NCBI GenBank assembly: GCA_937951395.1
Contig: CALFBV010000099.1
Coordinates: forward strand, 1 to 7,744
Direction: 5' to 3'
Length of the DNA: 7,744 nucleotides
Source: an uncultured Rubritalea sp.
GTDB taxonomy: Bacteria > Verrucomicrobiota > Verrucomicrobiia > Verrucomicrobiales > Akkermansiaceae
Part shown: positions 1 to 5,986 of the stretch, in pieces
Position numbering within the stretch: position 1 is the stretch's first letter
Layout of the letters: each line of letters begins with the position of its first letter
Made by a program: the position numbers and the translations under genes
Notes under the pieces: generated by a model
What the model saw: only the letters and a program-made list of their open reading frames with translations
Database searches by the model: none
What the model was told of the DNA's origin: nothing

Positions 1-238
1 CAACCTAGAGATGGCCGCCCTCGTTTACTACTTGCAGAACAGCTTTGGTAACAAGGTTGGTAAAATTTATACCCCTGAGCAGATGGATCAAGTCAAGGCG
101 ATCAATGCTGAGTGGACTGGAGGAAACTGCACCGCTGCAGATCTTGATAAATTCAGAAAAGTTGAGATTACAGGTGATCTCTTCGAGCCAGGAACAATTA
201 TCAATAAGAAGACCGGAGAGGTCATCGTCCCAGAGTAA
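1..238 (+). CDS. C-terminal end of a c-type cytochrome (partial, cut by window edge)
   Basis: The reading frame is open to the left edge (codons begin at base 2), so the ATG at base 11 is probably an internal Met and not a start. The visible 78 residues begin NLEMAALVYYLQNSFGNK, followed by a TPEQ stretch. This resembles the last helix of class I cytochrome c domains, which typically ends in an 'eiAAvltYiRnsfGN' stretch followed by a 'TPEqv' segment. The heme-binding CxxCH would lie upstream, outside the window, so heme binding is not seen here. About 50 residues follow the helix and end in a short hydrophilic tail (KKTGEVIVPE). The gene ends 58 bases before coxA on the same strand. It is therefore a good candidate for the electron donor to the oxidase, whose subunit II has no fused cytochrome c. 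It could instead be the last domain of a larger multi-domain cytochrome, such as part of an alternative complex III. Confidence 0.6.
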   Translation, partial: NLEMAALVYYLQNSFGNKVGKIYTPEQMDQVKAINAEWTGGNCTAADLDKFRKVEITGDLFEPGTIINKKTGEVIVPE

Positions 239-296
239 TATTATACATACGATTTAACCAACAACACACACTTTCACTTTTTACAATTCATAACCT

Positions 297-2159
297 ATGA
301 GCGCTGACGACCATCACGATCACCACAATCCGCCATTCTGGCAGAAATACATCTTCTCTACAGACCACAAAATGATCGGTCTGCAATACGGCCTTACAGC
401 CTTACTCTTCCTCCTCTTCGGATTCTTCCTGATGATGATGATGCGCTGGAGTATCGCCTATCCGCAAGAGCCTGTCCCAAGCTGGATGAGCTGGGTATTC
501 ACTGATGAGTGGAAAGCTAGATGGCTTACTGCTGGTAAAGTAGAGGGTGAGACATACAACATGTTCGGTGCGATGCACGGAACAATCATGGTTTTCCTCG
601 GTGTGGTACCGCTCGGCTTTGGTGCCTTTGGTAACTACGTGACTCCGCTCCAGATCGGTGCTCCGGACATGGCTTTCCCTAAGCTAAACTGTGCTTCTTA
701 CTGGCTCTATGCGGTAGGTGGCATCATGATGTGTGGATCATTCTTCCTTGAGTCTGGCTCCGCTAAATCTGGCTGGACGAACTATCCACCGCTCTCCTCA
801 TTCGCAGACTCGCAGCATCCGAATCAGTTCTTCACGGGACAGACGCAATGGCTGCTGGGACTGGTCTTTCTAATCTCCTCGTCCTTGCTGGGTTCGGTGA
901 ACTTCATCACAACCATCATCAACCTTCGCTGTAAGGGGATGACTTGGATGCGTCTTCCATTCTTAGTATGGGCGATGCTTGTGACTGCGTTCCTTCTCCT
1001 GCTCGCATTCCCACCACTTGAAGTAGCGGGTATCATGCAGTTGGTTGACAGATCATTCGGCTCATCATTCTTCCAGCCTACTGGTCTCTACACAGACGCT
1101 GGTGCTGCTGACTATGCAGGTGGTGGTTCTCCGCTACTCTACCAGCACCTATTCTGGTTCCTAGGTCACCCAGAGGTGTATGTTCTGCTATTGCCGTCCA
1201 TTGCTTGTGTGGCAGAAATCATTCCTACGAACACACGTAAACCACTCTGGGGCTATAAGTCCATGGTCTATGCTGTGATCACACTCGGTTTCCTATCCTT
1301 CATCGTATGGGCTCACCACATGTATCTCACTGGTATGGGTAGCTCAGTTTCTACCTTCTTCCAGGTGACGACTGTTCTAATCTCGGTTCCTTCTGTAGTC
1401 ATCATCACCGCGATGCTGATCTCACTCTGGGGCGGGTCGATCAGATTCACCATGCCGATGATGTGGGCCTGTGCCTTCCTACCGATGTTCGGCATCGGTG
1501 GTCTCACCGGATTACCACTAGCGTTCAACCTAGTAGATCTTCACCTTCACGATACCTACTACGTCATCGGACACTTTCACTATGTAGTAGCACCTGGTAT
1601 CCTCTTCGGACTCTTCGCTGGTATCTACTACTGGTATCCGAAAATGTATGGCCGCTACATGAACAAAACTCTCGGTCATCTCCACTTCTGGCCATCACTT
1701 ATCTTCATCAACCTCGTATTCTTCCCAATGCTTCTGCAAGGAATGGCAGGTTTCCACCGTCGCTGGTATAATGGTGGTGATGGATACCTTGTGAGCGAAG
1801 ATTCAGCTAACGTTTTCGGTCAGACAGTCAGAGAATGGATCGGATTAAACCAGCTTATGTCTGTTTCCGTATTCTGTCTCGCTGCGGCACAGATTCCATT
1901 CATTATCAACCTATTCACTGCCTGGAAAACAGGTAAGAAGGTGGAAAATGATAACCCATGGGATGCGACTACTCTTGAGTGGGCTACACCTACACCTCCG
2001 GGACATGGTAACTTCACATTCGATGTAGCTGTATACCGCGGTCCATACGAATATAGCCGCCCAGACATCGAGGAGGATTTCTACCCACAGTGGAAGGAGC
2101 CAGTAGAAGCTACATCTTCTGACCTCGACGATGGCATCAAACCTAAGTCTGACCACTAA
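297..2159 (+). CDS. coxA: Cytochrome c oxidase subunit I (A-family, aa3-type)
   Basis: Catalytic subunit that reduces O2 to water at a heme a3/CuB centre and pumps protons; inner membrane, about 12 helices, 620 residues. Ligands visible: heme a H94 (MHG) and H428; heme a3 H426 (GHFH); CuB H291, H340 and H341 (HPEVY, WAHHM); cross-linking Tyr Y295; Mg-site H418/D419; arginine pair R488/R489 near the heme propionates. The D-channel set is present: D124 and N113/N131 at the entry and E293 in HPEVY, making it A1-like. The K-channel is abnormal: gapless alignment from FFQVTT to LWGG puts Ile369 where the lysine should be, Ser366 for Thr, and Ala306 for the usual Ser. There are about 14 extra residues near 262-275 before the CuB helix, a His-rich N-terminus (HHDHH), and a C-terminal extension after NPWDATTLEW. 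An in-frame stop at 291-293 makes ATG 297 the first possible start. No Shine-Dalgarno motif is visible. Confidence 0.97.
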   Translation: MSADDHHDHHNPPFWQKYIFSTDHKMIGLQYGLTALLFLLFGFFLMMMMRWSIAYPQEPVPSWMSWVFTDEWKARWLTAGKVEGETYNMFGAMHGTIMVFLGVVPLGFGAFGNYVTPLQIGAPDMAFPKLNCASYWLYAVGGIMMCGSFFLESGSAKSGWTNYPPLSSFADSQHPNQFFTGQTQWLLGLVFLISSSLLGSVNFITTIINLRCKGMTWMRLPFLVWAMLVTAFLLLLAFPPLEVAGIMQLVDRSFGSSFFQPTGLYTDAGAADYAGGGSPLLYQHLFWFLGHPEVYVLLLPSIACVAEIIPTNTRKPLWGYKSMVYAVITLGFLSFIVWAHHMYLTGMGSSVSTFFQVTTVLISVPSVVIITAMLISLWGGSIRFTMPMMWACAFLPMFGIGGLTGLPLAFNLVDLHLHDTYYVIGHFHYVVAPGILFGLFAGIYYWYPKMYGRYMNKTLGHLHFWPSLIFINLVFFPMLLQGMAGFHRRWYNGGDGYLVSEDSANVFGQTVREWIGLNQLMSVSVFCLAAAQIPFIINLFTAWKTGKKVENDNPWDATTLEWATPTPPGHGNFTFDVAVYRGPYEYSRPDIEEDFYPQWKEPVEATSSDLDDGIKPKSDH

Positions 2160-2229
2160 TACTTCTCATACAGTTAAGACTTTTAATACTCACTAATTTC
2201 AAAATCAACATCCACACCATTCACTAGAC

Positions 2230-3930
2230 ATGGAAATTCCATATATCGTAAATGCCCGTAAAGATACGGGTCTGAACAACTCAAAAATCGCGATCTGGCT
2301 GTTTTTGGCTTCTGAGGTGATGCTATTCGGGGGACTATTCTCCTCATACATCTTCTTGAGAATCTATGCAGACTATCCATGGCCTGAGCGTGTGCTTCCA
2401 GTACTGCCAGGTTTAGTAAACACATTCATCCTGATCGCCTCTTCCGTGACAGTGGTATTTGCATGGGCATCTCTCAAATTACGTAAGTGGGGCGCGTTTA
2501 AAGGCTACATGAGCTTCACTATCTTGTGTGCGGCGGTCTTCATGGTGTTAAAGGGATTTGAATATAAAGCAAAGCTAACTCACCAATCAATCCAGTATAA
2601 TGACTGGACCAACATCGAAGGGCACTTGCATCCTGAAGACCACGGTCACGGCGGAAATTTCTATGTAGTGAATGCCAATGAGATCAACTTTGATCTAGGA
2701 AGCTATTATGATCCTTATTTAGATGAGATCACCGCGCGCATCGGAGATAAGAAAGCCACAGCTGCAAAAGATGTGGTGCTAAATGTGTTCGAGGACGACA
2801 AGTTGATCCAGAAGCCACTTATCAAAGCAGGCGATGTTATCGACCTTGAAGGTGATGATGAGACTGAAGGGTCACTTCGTTACATTCTCGCAAAAGCCAA
2901 GCAATCATTCATCGAAACGAGAATGCATAATGAGCAGGTGAGAGAGTCTGCTGGTAGGCAGTCATGGAAGAATGTGAAGTCTAATGAAGGCGGAAGATTT
3001 AATGCCGTGCGAGATCTCACTCAGTATGACCAAGCTAAGAAGGATGCAGTTAATGAAGAAAATTCATTGATTCTCGAGAGAGAAGACTTTGGAACGATCG
3101 TGGCAAACACCAGTTTATTTAAGATCAAGGTCGATAATGCGCTAATCAAAATCAAGCCATCATGGGGCAGAATGTCATCTCCTAAAGAAGGCGAAGACAC
3201 CACCATTTCACTATTAGATAAGACAGCTATTGTCGGAGTAGCAGGGGACTCTGGTATGGAAATAGATGTTGATGCCGTAGATCATAGACATCTTGTCATG
3301 AAGGCGCGTGACCGTAAATACAGCCAAGAGAAGATCGATGGAATGATCGAAGACTGGTATGCAAATCTTGGTGACAGTGAGGGAGCAGCACAGATTAGGA
3401 AATTATGGGGAGCGCATAAGCAATGGCGTTCACTGTTCGCAGCCAAGCTAAAAGAAGACTACGATTTAGATGAAGATGATCAGCCAAATCGAGTTCCAAC
3501 TGACTTGGACATGTACCGCATCACTTGGAAGCAAATGGTAGCCTACAAAGAGCTCGACTATAACGTGACTTCACTCGAAGAAGTGAAGGAGAATGAGCCA
3601 GGCATGATCGCTGGATTTACAGGAGCGAACCATAAGAAGTTCCATGACAGTTTCCCACTGCTTAATGTAGCGAGACATGATGTGAAATTTGAGTCAGTAT
3701 TCTCGCCTAAGATGAACAACTACTATGCGATCTACTTCACGATCACTGGTCTTCACGGATTACACGTTATCGGTGGTGCTCTCGTTCTAGCCTATTACCT
3801 ATTCTTCGGACGCAAGATGTATCTTGCGAATCCTGAGTGGTTGGCAAATCGAGTGGAAGTTGGTGGCCTATTCTGGCACTTCGTTGACCTTGTATGGATT
3901 TTCGCTTTCCCGATCTTCTACCTCATGTAA
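2230..3930 (+). CDS. coxC: Cytochrome c oxidase subunit III with a large extra-membrane insertion
   Basis: Non-catalytic core subunit that stabilises subunit I and is linked to proton uptake into the D-channel. The five-helix short form is recognisable but split. Helices at about 18-43 (with the conserved Glu29 in LASEVMLF), 60-82 and 91-111 (ending KGFEY) form the first half. Helices at about 498-525 (YYAIYFTITGLHGLHVIGG) and 543-565 (FWHFVDLVWIF) form the second. Between them lie about 380 hydrophilic residues, where usual family members have a short loop. The insertion starts with a His cluster (H132, H134, H138, H140) and is then rich in charged residues, with no membrane segment. Basic residues at 84-91 and 528-541 put those loops in the cytoplasm, so the insertion should face the periplasm. 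At 566 residues it is about two to three times the usual 190-290. The frame is unbroken with no sign of an inserted element. No Shine-Dalgarno is seen before ATG 2230. Confidence 0.93.
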   Translation: MEIPYIVNARKDTGLNNSKIAIWLFLASEVMLFGGLFSSYIFLRIYADYPWPERVLPVLPGLVNTFILIASSVTVVFAWASLKLRKWGAFKGYMSFTILCAAVFMVLKGFEYKAKLTHQSIQYNDWTNIEGHLHPEDHGHGGNFYVVNANEINFDLGSYYDPYLDEITARIGDKKATAAKDVVLNVFEDDKLIQKPLIKAGDVIDLEGDDETEGSLRYILAKAKQSFIETRMHNEQVRESAGRQSWKNVKSNEGGRFNAVRDLTQYDQAKKDAVNEENSLILEREDFGTIVANTSLFKIKVDNALIKIKPSWGRMSSPKEGEDTTISLLDKTAIVGVAGDSGMEIDVDAVDHRHLVMKARDRKYSQEKIDGMIEDWYANLGDSEGAAQIRKLWGAHKQWRSLFAAKLKEDYDLDEDDQPNRVPTDLDMYRITWKQMVAYKELDYNVTSLEEVKENEPGMIAGFTGANHKKFHDSFPLLNVARHDVKFESVFSPKMNNYYAIYFTITGLHGLHVIGGALVLAYYLFFGRKMYLANPEWLANRVEVGGLFWHFVDLVWIFAFPIFYLM

Positions 3931-3970
3931 TTTTCACTATTTAAACATCATCAATAATACAATTTAAGAT

Positions 3971-4321
3971 ATGGCCGACTCACCAGAAGCAATTAAAAAA
4001 TCAGTCAAGCTCTACAGATTTATTGGACTACTCCTGTTCATCTTTACCGGTATAACTGTGGCAGTAGCTACTATTCCCGCACTAGACTTCGGTGGTCACG
4101 GGTTTGATGCCTATGATGCCGTTATCGGTCTCTGTATTGCCACATTTAAGGCAAGTCTCGTAGCAGTTATCTTCATGCACCTTAATCACGAGAAAAAGGC
4201 GATCTATTGGATCTTCTTTGGAGCGCTATTCTTTGGTGTTGCGCTGATCTTACTCTTCGCCCTCGCATTTATGGACCCTATCACTTTTGACGCTCTTCTT
4301 CCAAAAGGCGTAGGAGAATAA
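3971..4321 (+). CDS. coxD: Cytochrome c oxidase subunit IV (prokaryotic COX4 type)
   Basis: Small accessory subunit of the oxidase in the inner membrane, 116 residues, close to the usual family length of about 100. Three membrane segments are visible at about 15-35, 49-70 and 78-100. The second contains the family hallmark ATFKASLVAVIFMHL (K60, M69, H70), in which the lysine, the FMHL end and the following acidic residue are typical of bacterial subunit IV. It lies 40 bases after coxC and 29 before the next small gene on the same strand, so it is almost certainly co-transcribed with them. The family is thought to assist assembly or stability and carries no cofactor. Comparable genes are also called ctaF. 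The start was chosen as the first Met before the amphipathic N-terminus; the leader has no Shine-Dalgarno motif. Confidence 0.88.
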   Translation: MADSPEAIKKSVKLYRFIGLLLFIFTGITVAVATIPALDFGGHGFDAYDAVIGLCIATFKASLVAVIFMHLNHEKKAIYWIFFGALFFGVALILLFALAFMDPITFDALLPKGVGE

Positions 4322-4350
4322 TCATTTAATCACAGAATAGAAATCAGAAT

Positions 4351-4554
4351 ATGTCACTCAGAGCATTCCATATGATCTTCATCACCGTCGTTACGCTATT
4401 TTGTTTAGCAGTGGCTGTATGGTCGCTGTATATCGAAAGGGATACTCAAGACATAGCTCTGAAGATTCTAGGCTACTCATGTGCAGTAGCGGCAGTCATA
4501 CTGCCTATCTACGCAGTGAGATTCTATAAGAAATCTGCCAGTAACTTTAGCTAA
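4351..4554 (+). CDS. Small two-helix membrane protein in the cox operon, function unknown
   Basis: A 67-residue protein that I do not recognise as a named family. Two hydrophobic segments are clear, at about 7-28 and 36-57, joined by a short charged loop (IERDTQD) and followed by a basic tail (RFYKKSASNFS). The tail suggests that both ends are cytoplasmic. It contains two cysteines (C18, C44), each inside a helix, and no obvious metal or heme motif. It lies 29 bases after coxD and 11 bases before the next small gene, in the same direction, and has the same kind of G-poor leader as the other cox genes. Its position supports a role as an accessory or assembly subunit of the oxidase, which is inference from context only. 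It is short, but the regular hydrophobic pattern and tight packing make a real gene likely. Confidence 0.7.
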   Translation: MSLRAFHMIFITVVTLFCLAVAVWSLYIERDTQDIALKILGYSCAVAAVILPIYAVRFYKKSASNFS

Positions 4555-4565
4555 AAATAACAATT

Positions 4566-4805
4566 ATGCAAATGTTCCATCAACTCACCTCTAATCTTCA
4601 TCTGGCATGCCAAGCTTGCCGCGGTGCTTTCACGCACGGTGGTAAAGATGCTGCTGGCTGGGCGATCATCGTGATGCTCTGCATCATCATCCCTGTGTTA
4701 GCGATGATAGGCTTCTTTATCATTCGCATCGCTAAGCGTCAGAAGGCGCTAGCTGACCATCAATACGACGACCCATTTCTAACAGCTTACAACTCTAAAA
4801 AATAA
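4566..4805 (+). CDS. Small single-helix membrane protein with a CxxC motif, function unknown
   Basis: A 79-residue protein of no family that I recognise. The N-terminal part carries a CQAC pair (C15, C18) with His at 12 and 24. One membrane helix follows at about 32-55, then a basic stretch (RIAKRQK) and a hydrophilic tail. The basic flank after the helix puts the C-terminus in the cytoplasm, so the CxxC part should face the periplasm. It is not a heme c site, because Arg follows where CxxCH needs His. The gene lies 11 bases after its neighbour and only 9 before coxB, the CuA-bearing subunit. A role in copper delivery or thiol redox control during CuA assembly is possible but is inference. 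Two starts compete, ATG 4566 and ATG 4572 (third codon); the choice changes two residues only. Confidence 0.7.
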   Translation: MQMFHQLTSNLHLACQACRGAFTHGGKDAAGWAIIVMLCIIIPVLAMIGFFIIRIAKRQKALADHQYDDPFLTAYNSKK

Positions 4806-4814
4806 TAGATCACC

Positions 4815-5657
4815 ATGTTTATTCAGAACATATTTAATACCATAGCCTTTTCACCAGCGGAGTGGATGGGACTTCCTAAGAACTACTCAGAACACGGCGA
4901 TGACGTGGGTCACTTGATCGATGTTGTCACTTGGTTCATGATAGCGCTCTTCATCGGCTGGACACTTTTCTTCCTCGTTTCTCTCGTGACATTTCGCAAA
5001 AAGAATAATCCTAAAGCTTCCTACTACGGTGTGGAGAGTCACCTTTCTACTCACCTAGAAGTAGGTGTAGTCATCGTGGAGGCAGTGCTTCTACTCGGTT
5101 TCGCACTGCCACTATGGAGTGACAGAACAGATGACTTCGACCGCGTCCTCACTGAGAACCCGGTTCGTGTCAGAGCGATCGGCTATCAGTTTAACTGGAA
5201 TTTCCACTATGCAGGCAAAGATGGTAAGTTTGGTTTTATTGACCGCTCACTCGTCACAGCAAAAGGTGATCCATGTATGGTGAAAGATGATCCTAATGGT
5301 TTCGATGATTTCACATCAGACAAGCTAAGAATCCCAGTCGATAGACCAGTGATCCTACAGGTAACATCCACTGACGTAATCCATAACTTCTCAATCGTTC
5401 CGATGCGTATCCAGCAGGATGCTATCCCAGGAAAAGACATTCCAATGTGGTTCACACCTATTGAAGAGCTAGAGACATCAGTTATCTGTGGTCAGCTCTG
5501 TGGCTCAGGTCACGCAAACATGGTCACTGTGATGACTGTAGAGTCTCAAAAATCATTCAATACGTTCCATGATGGACGTAGTGATGAATCAAAAGCAGAA
5601 TCTGAAAAAGCGAATGCAGCTGCTGAAGCTATCTCTATAAAGACAGCGGCGAACTAA
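4815..5657 (+). CDS. coxB: Cytochrome c oxidase subunit II (CuA subunit, no fused cytochrome c)
   Basis: Accepts electrons from cytochrome c at the binuclear CuA centre in a periplasmic cupredoxin domain and passes them to heme a in CoxA. 280 residues: two membrane helices at about 36-58 and 82-101, then the cupredoxin domain. CuA ligands are complete: H190, C225, C229, H233, M236, with Q227 as the backbone-carbonyl position (CGQLCGSGHANM). Glu82 (HLEVG) matches the K-channel entry glutamate of subunit II. The usual QWYW aromatic patch near the cytochrome c docking site reads QFNW here, so the first Trp, the known electron entry residue, is Phe126. An extra segment of about 30 residues (141-170) lies between the patch and LRIPV. 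The C-terminus (about 255-280) is an Ala/Glu/Lys-rich tail with no CxxCH, so this is aa3 and not caa3. It is the last gene before a terminator. Confidence 0.96.
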   Translation: MFIQNIFNTIAFSPAEWMGLPKNYSEHGDDVGHLIDVVTWFMIALFIGWTLFFLVSLVTFRKKNNPKASYYGVESHLSTHLEVGVVIVEAVLLLGFALPLWSDRTDDFDRVLTENPVRVRAIGYQFNWNFHYAGKDGKFGFIDRSLVTAKGDPCMVKDDPNGFDDFTSDKLRIPVDRPVILQVTSTDVIHNFSIVPMRIQQDAIPGKDIPMWFTPIEELETSVICGQLCGSGHANMVTVMTVESQKSFNTFHDGRSDESKAESEKANAAAEAISIKTAAN

Positions 5658-5680
5658 GACCTTCACGATAGTAAGAAACT

Positions 5681-5715
5681 AGCGGATTCAATCATTGATT
5701 GAATCCGTTTTGTAT
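5681..5715 (+). terminator. Rho-independent terminator of the cox operon
   Basis: A perfect 11-bp inverted repeat, CGGATTCAATC (5683-5693) and GATTGAATCCG (5697-5707), encloses a 3-base loop. It can extend by a G-U and an A-U pair on the outside. TTTT and a T-rich run (TTTTGTATT) follow directly. It begins 25 bases after the coxB stop codon and is the only strong hairpin of this kind that I saw between genes in the window, which supports the operon ending here. Confidence 0.85.
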
Positions 5716-5719
5716 TAAT

Positions 5720-5733
5720 GTAAGCGTCTTAAA
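5720..5733 (+). repeat. Possible IS66-type terminal inverted repeat end
   Basis: GTAAGCGTCTT starts 7 bases before the end of its T-rich neighbourhood and lies about 10 bases outside the stop codon of the transposase remnant at 5740-5928. IS66-family elements commonly begin with GTAAGCG, and the motif here points inward toward the remnant, as an IS end should. The matching opposite end (CGCTTAC) was not found before secG, so the element would be truncated. The 7-base core also occurs at 6750 and 7692, so the motif alone is weak evidence; its position beside the remnant carries the argument. Confidence 0.45.
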
Positions 5734-5739
5734 TTTGGC

Positions 5740-5928
5740 CTAGGCGGCTTCTAATTTTTTCCAGAGCTTGGCAACTTTCGCTGGGGTTAAATCCTCTGCT
5801 TGCTGGGTTGCTAAATTTTCAAGGACATGTTCGAAGTAGTCTCGGAGATTGAGCTTGAAATGTCACCACTTGGAAATTTCTGAGATAAACAGATGGGAGA
5901 GATCTTCTGTAGAGCCAGAAAAAACCTC
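5740..5928 (-). pseudogene. Decayed C-terminal fragment of an IS66-like transposase
   Basis: Read on the - strand from 5862 to the TAG stop at 5740-5742, the frame encodes 40 residues starting HFKLNLRDYFEHVLENLA and continuing to LTPAKVAKLWKKLEAA. This resembles the C-terminal element of IS66-family transposases, where a 'CK..gvnP..YL.DVL..l' helix is followed by a short proline-containing end. Immediately upstream, in the same frame, 5866-5928 encodes EVFSGSTEDLSHLF and onward. This recalls the 'FaGS.EGG..aA' stretch that precedes that helix in IS66 proteins, but two residues seem to be missing and a TGA stop (5863-5865) interrupts the frame. A TAA at 5932-5934 closes it upstream. The fragment therefore looks non-functional, with the rest of the element lost. 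The family call rests on pattern memory; a remnant of another transposase is possible. Confidence 0.55.
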
Positions 5929-5986
5929 ATTTTAGCCCAAATGATGGCTTTACAAGTGGCTAAATTACTATCATGTTCCTGCGCTC

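Larger units (their letters stand above)
5658..5986. other. 329-base interval without an intact gene
   Basis: The interval between coxB and secG holds the cox terminator, a possible IS end and the transposase remnant. The last 58 bases before secG (5929-5986) have no recognisable Shine-Dalgarno and no convincing -35/-10 pair, although a promoter for secG would be expected here because a terminator lies upstream. TTTACA at 5949-5954 is a partial -35 match with no good -10 partner. Confidence 0.7.

Noticed and set aside
11..238. ATG at base 11 as the start of an independent small gene
   Set aside because: The frame is open upstream and the residues on both sides of this Met form a continuous cytochrome c-like helix, so an internal Met is more likely.
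1463..1771. A 102-codon open frame on the + strand inside coxA
   Set aside because: It overlaps the heme a3 ligand region of coxA in another frame and has a low-complexity Ser/Arg/Leu composition typical of a shadow frame.
2230..3930. CoxC as a gene interrupted by a mobile element or a fusion of two genes
   Set aside because: The frame is unbroken, codon use looks uniform by eye, no repeats flank the insertion, and the two halves together make one normal subunit III.
4605..4625. CQAC in the 79-residue protein as a heme c site
   Set aside because: A heme c site needs CxxCH; here Arg follows the second Cys.
5500..5530. Gln for Glu in the CuA loop as a sign of a dead CuA site
   Set aside because: The position contributes a backbone carbonyl, and Gln occurs there in ba3-type oxidases; all side-chain ligands are present.
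5949..5977. Promoter for secG (TTTACA with a downstream -10)
   Set aside because: No acceptable -10 hexamer lies 15-18 bases downstream, and the leader would be only a few bases long.
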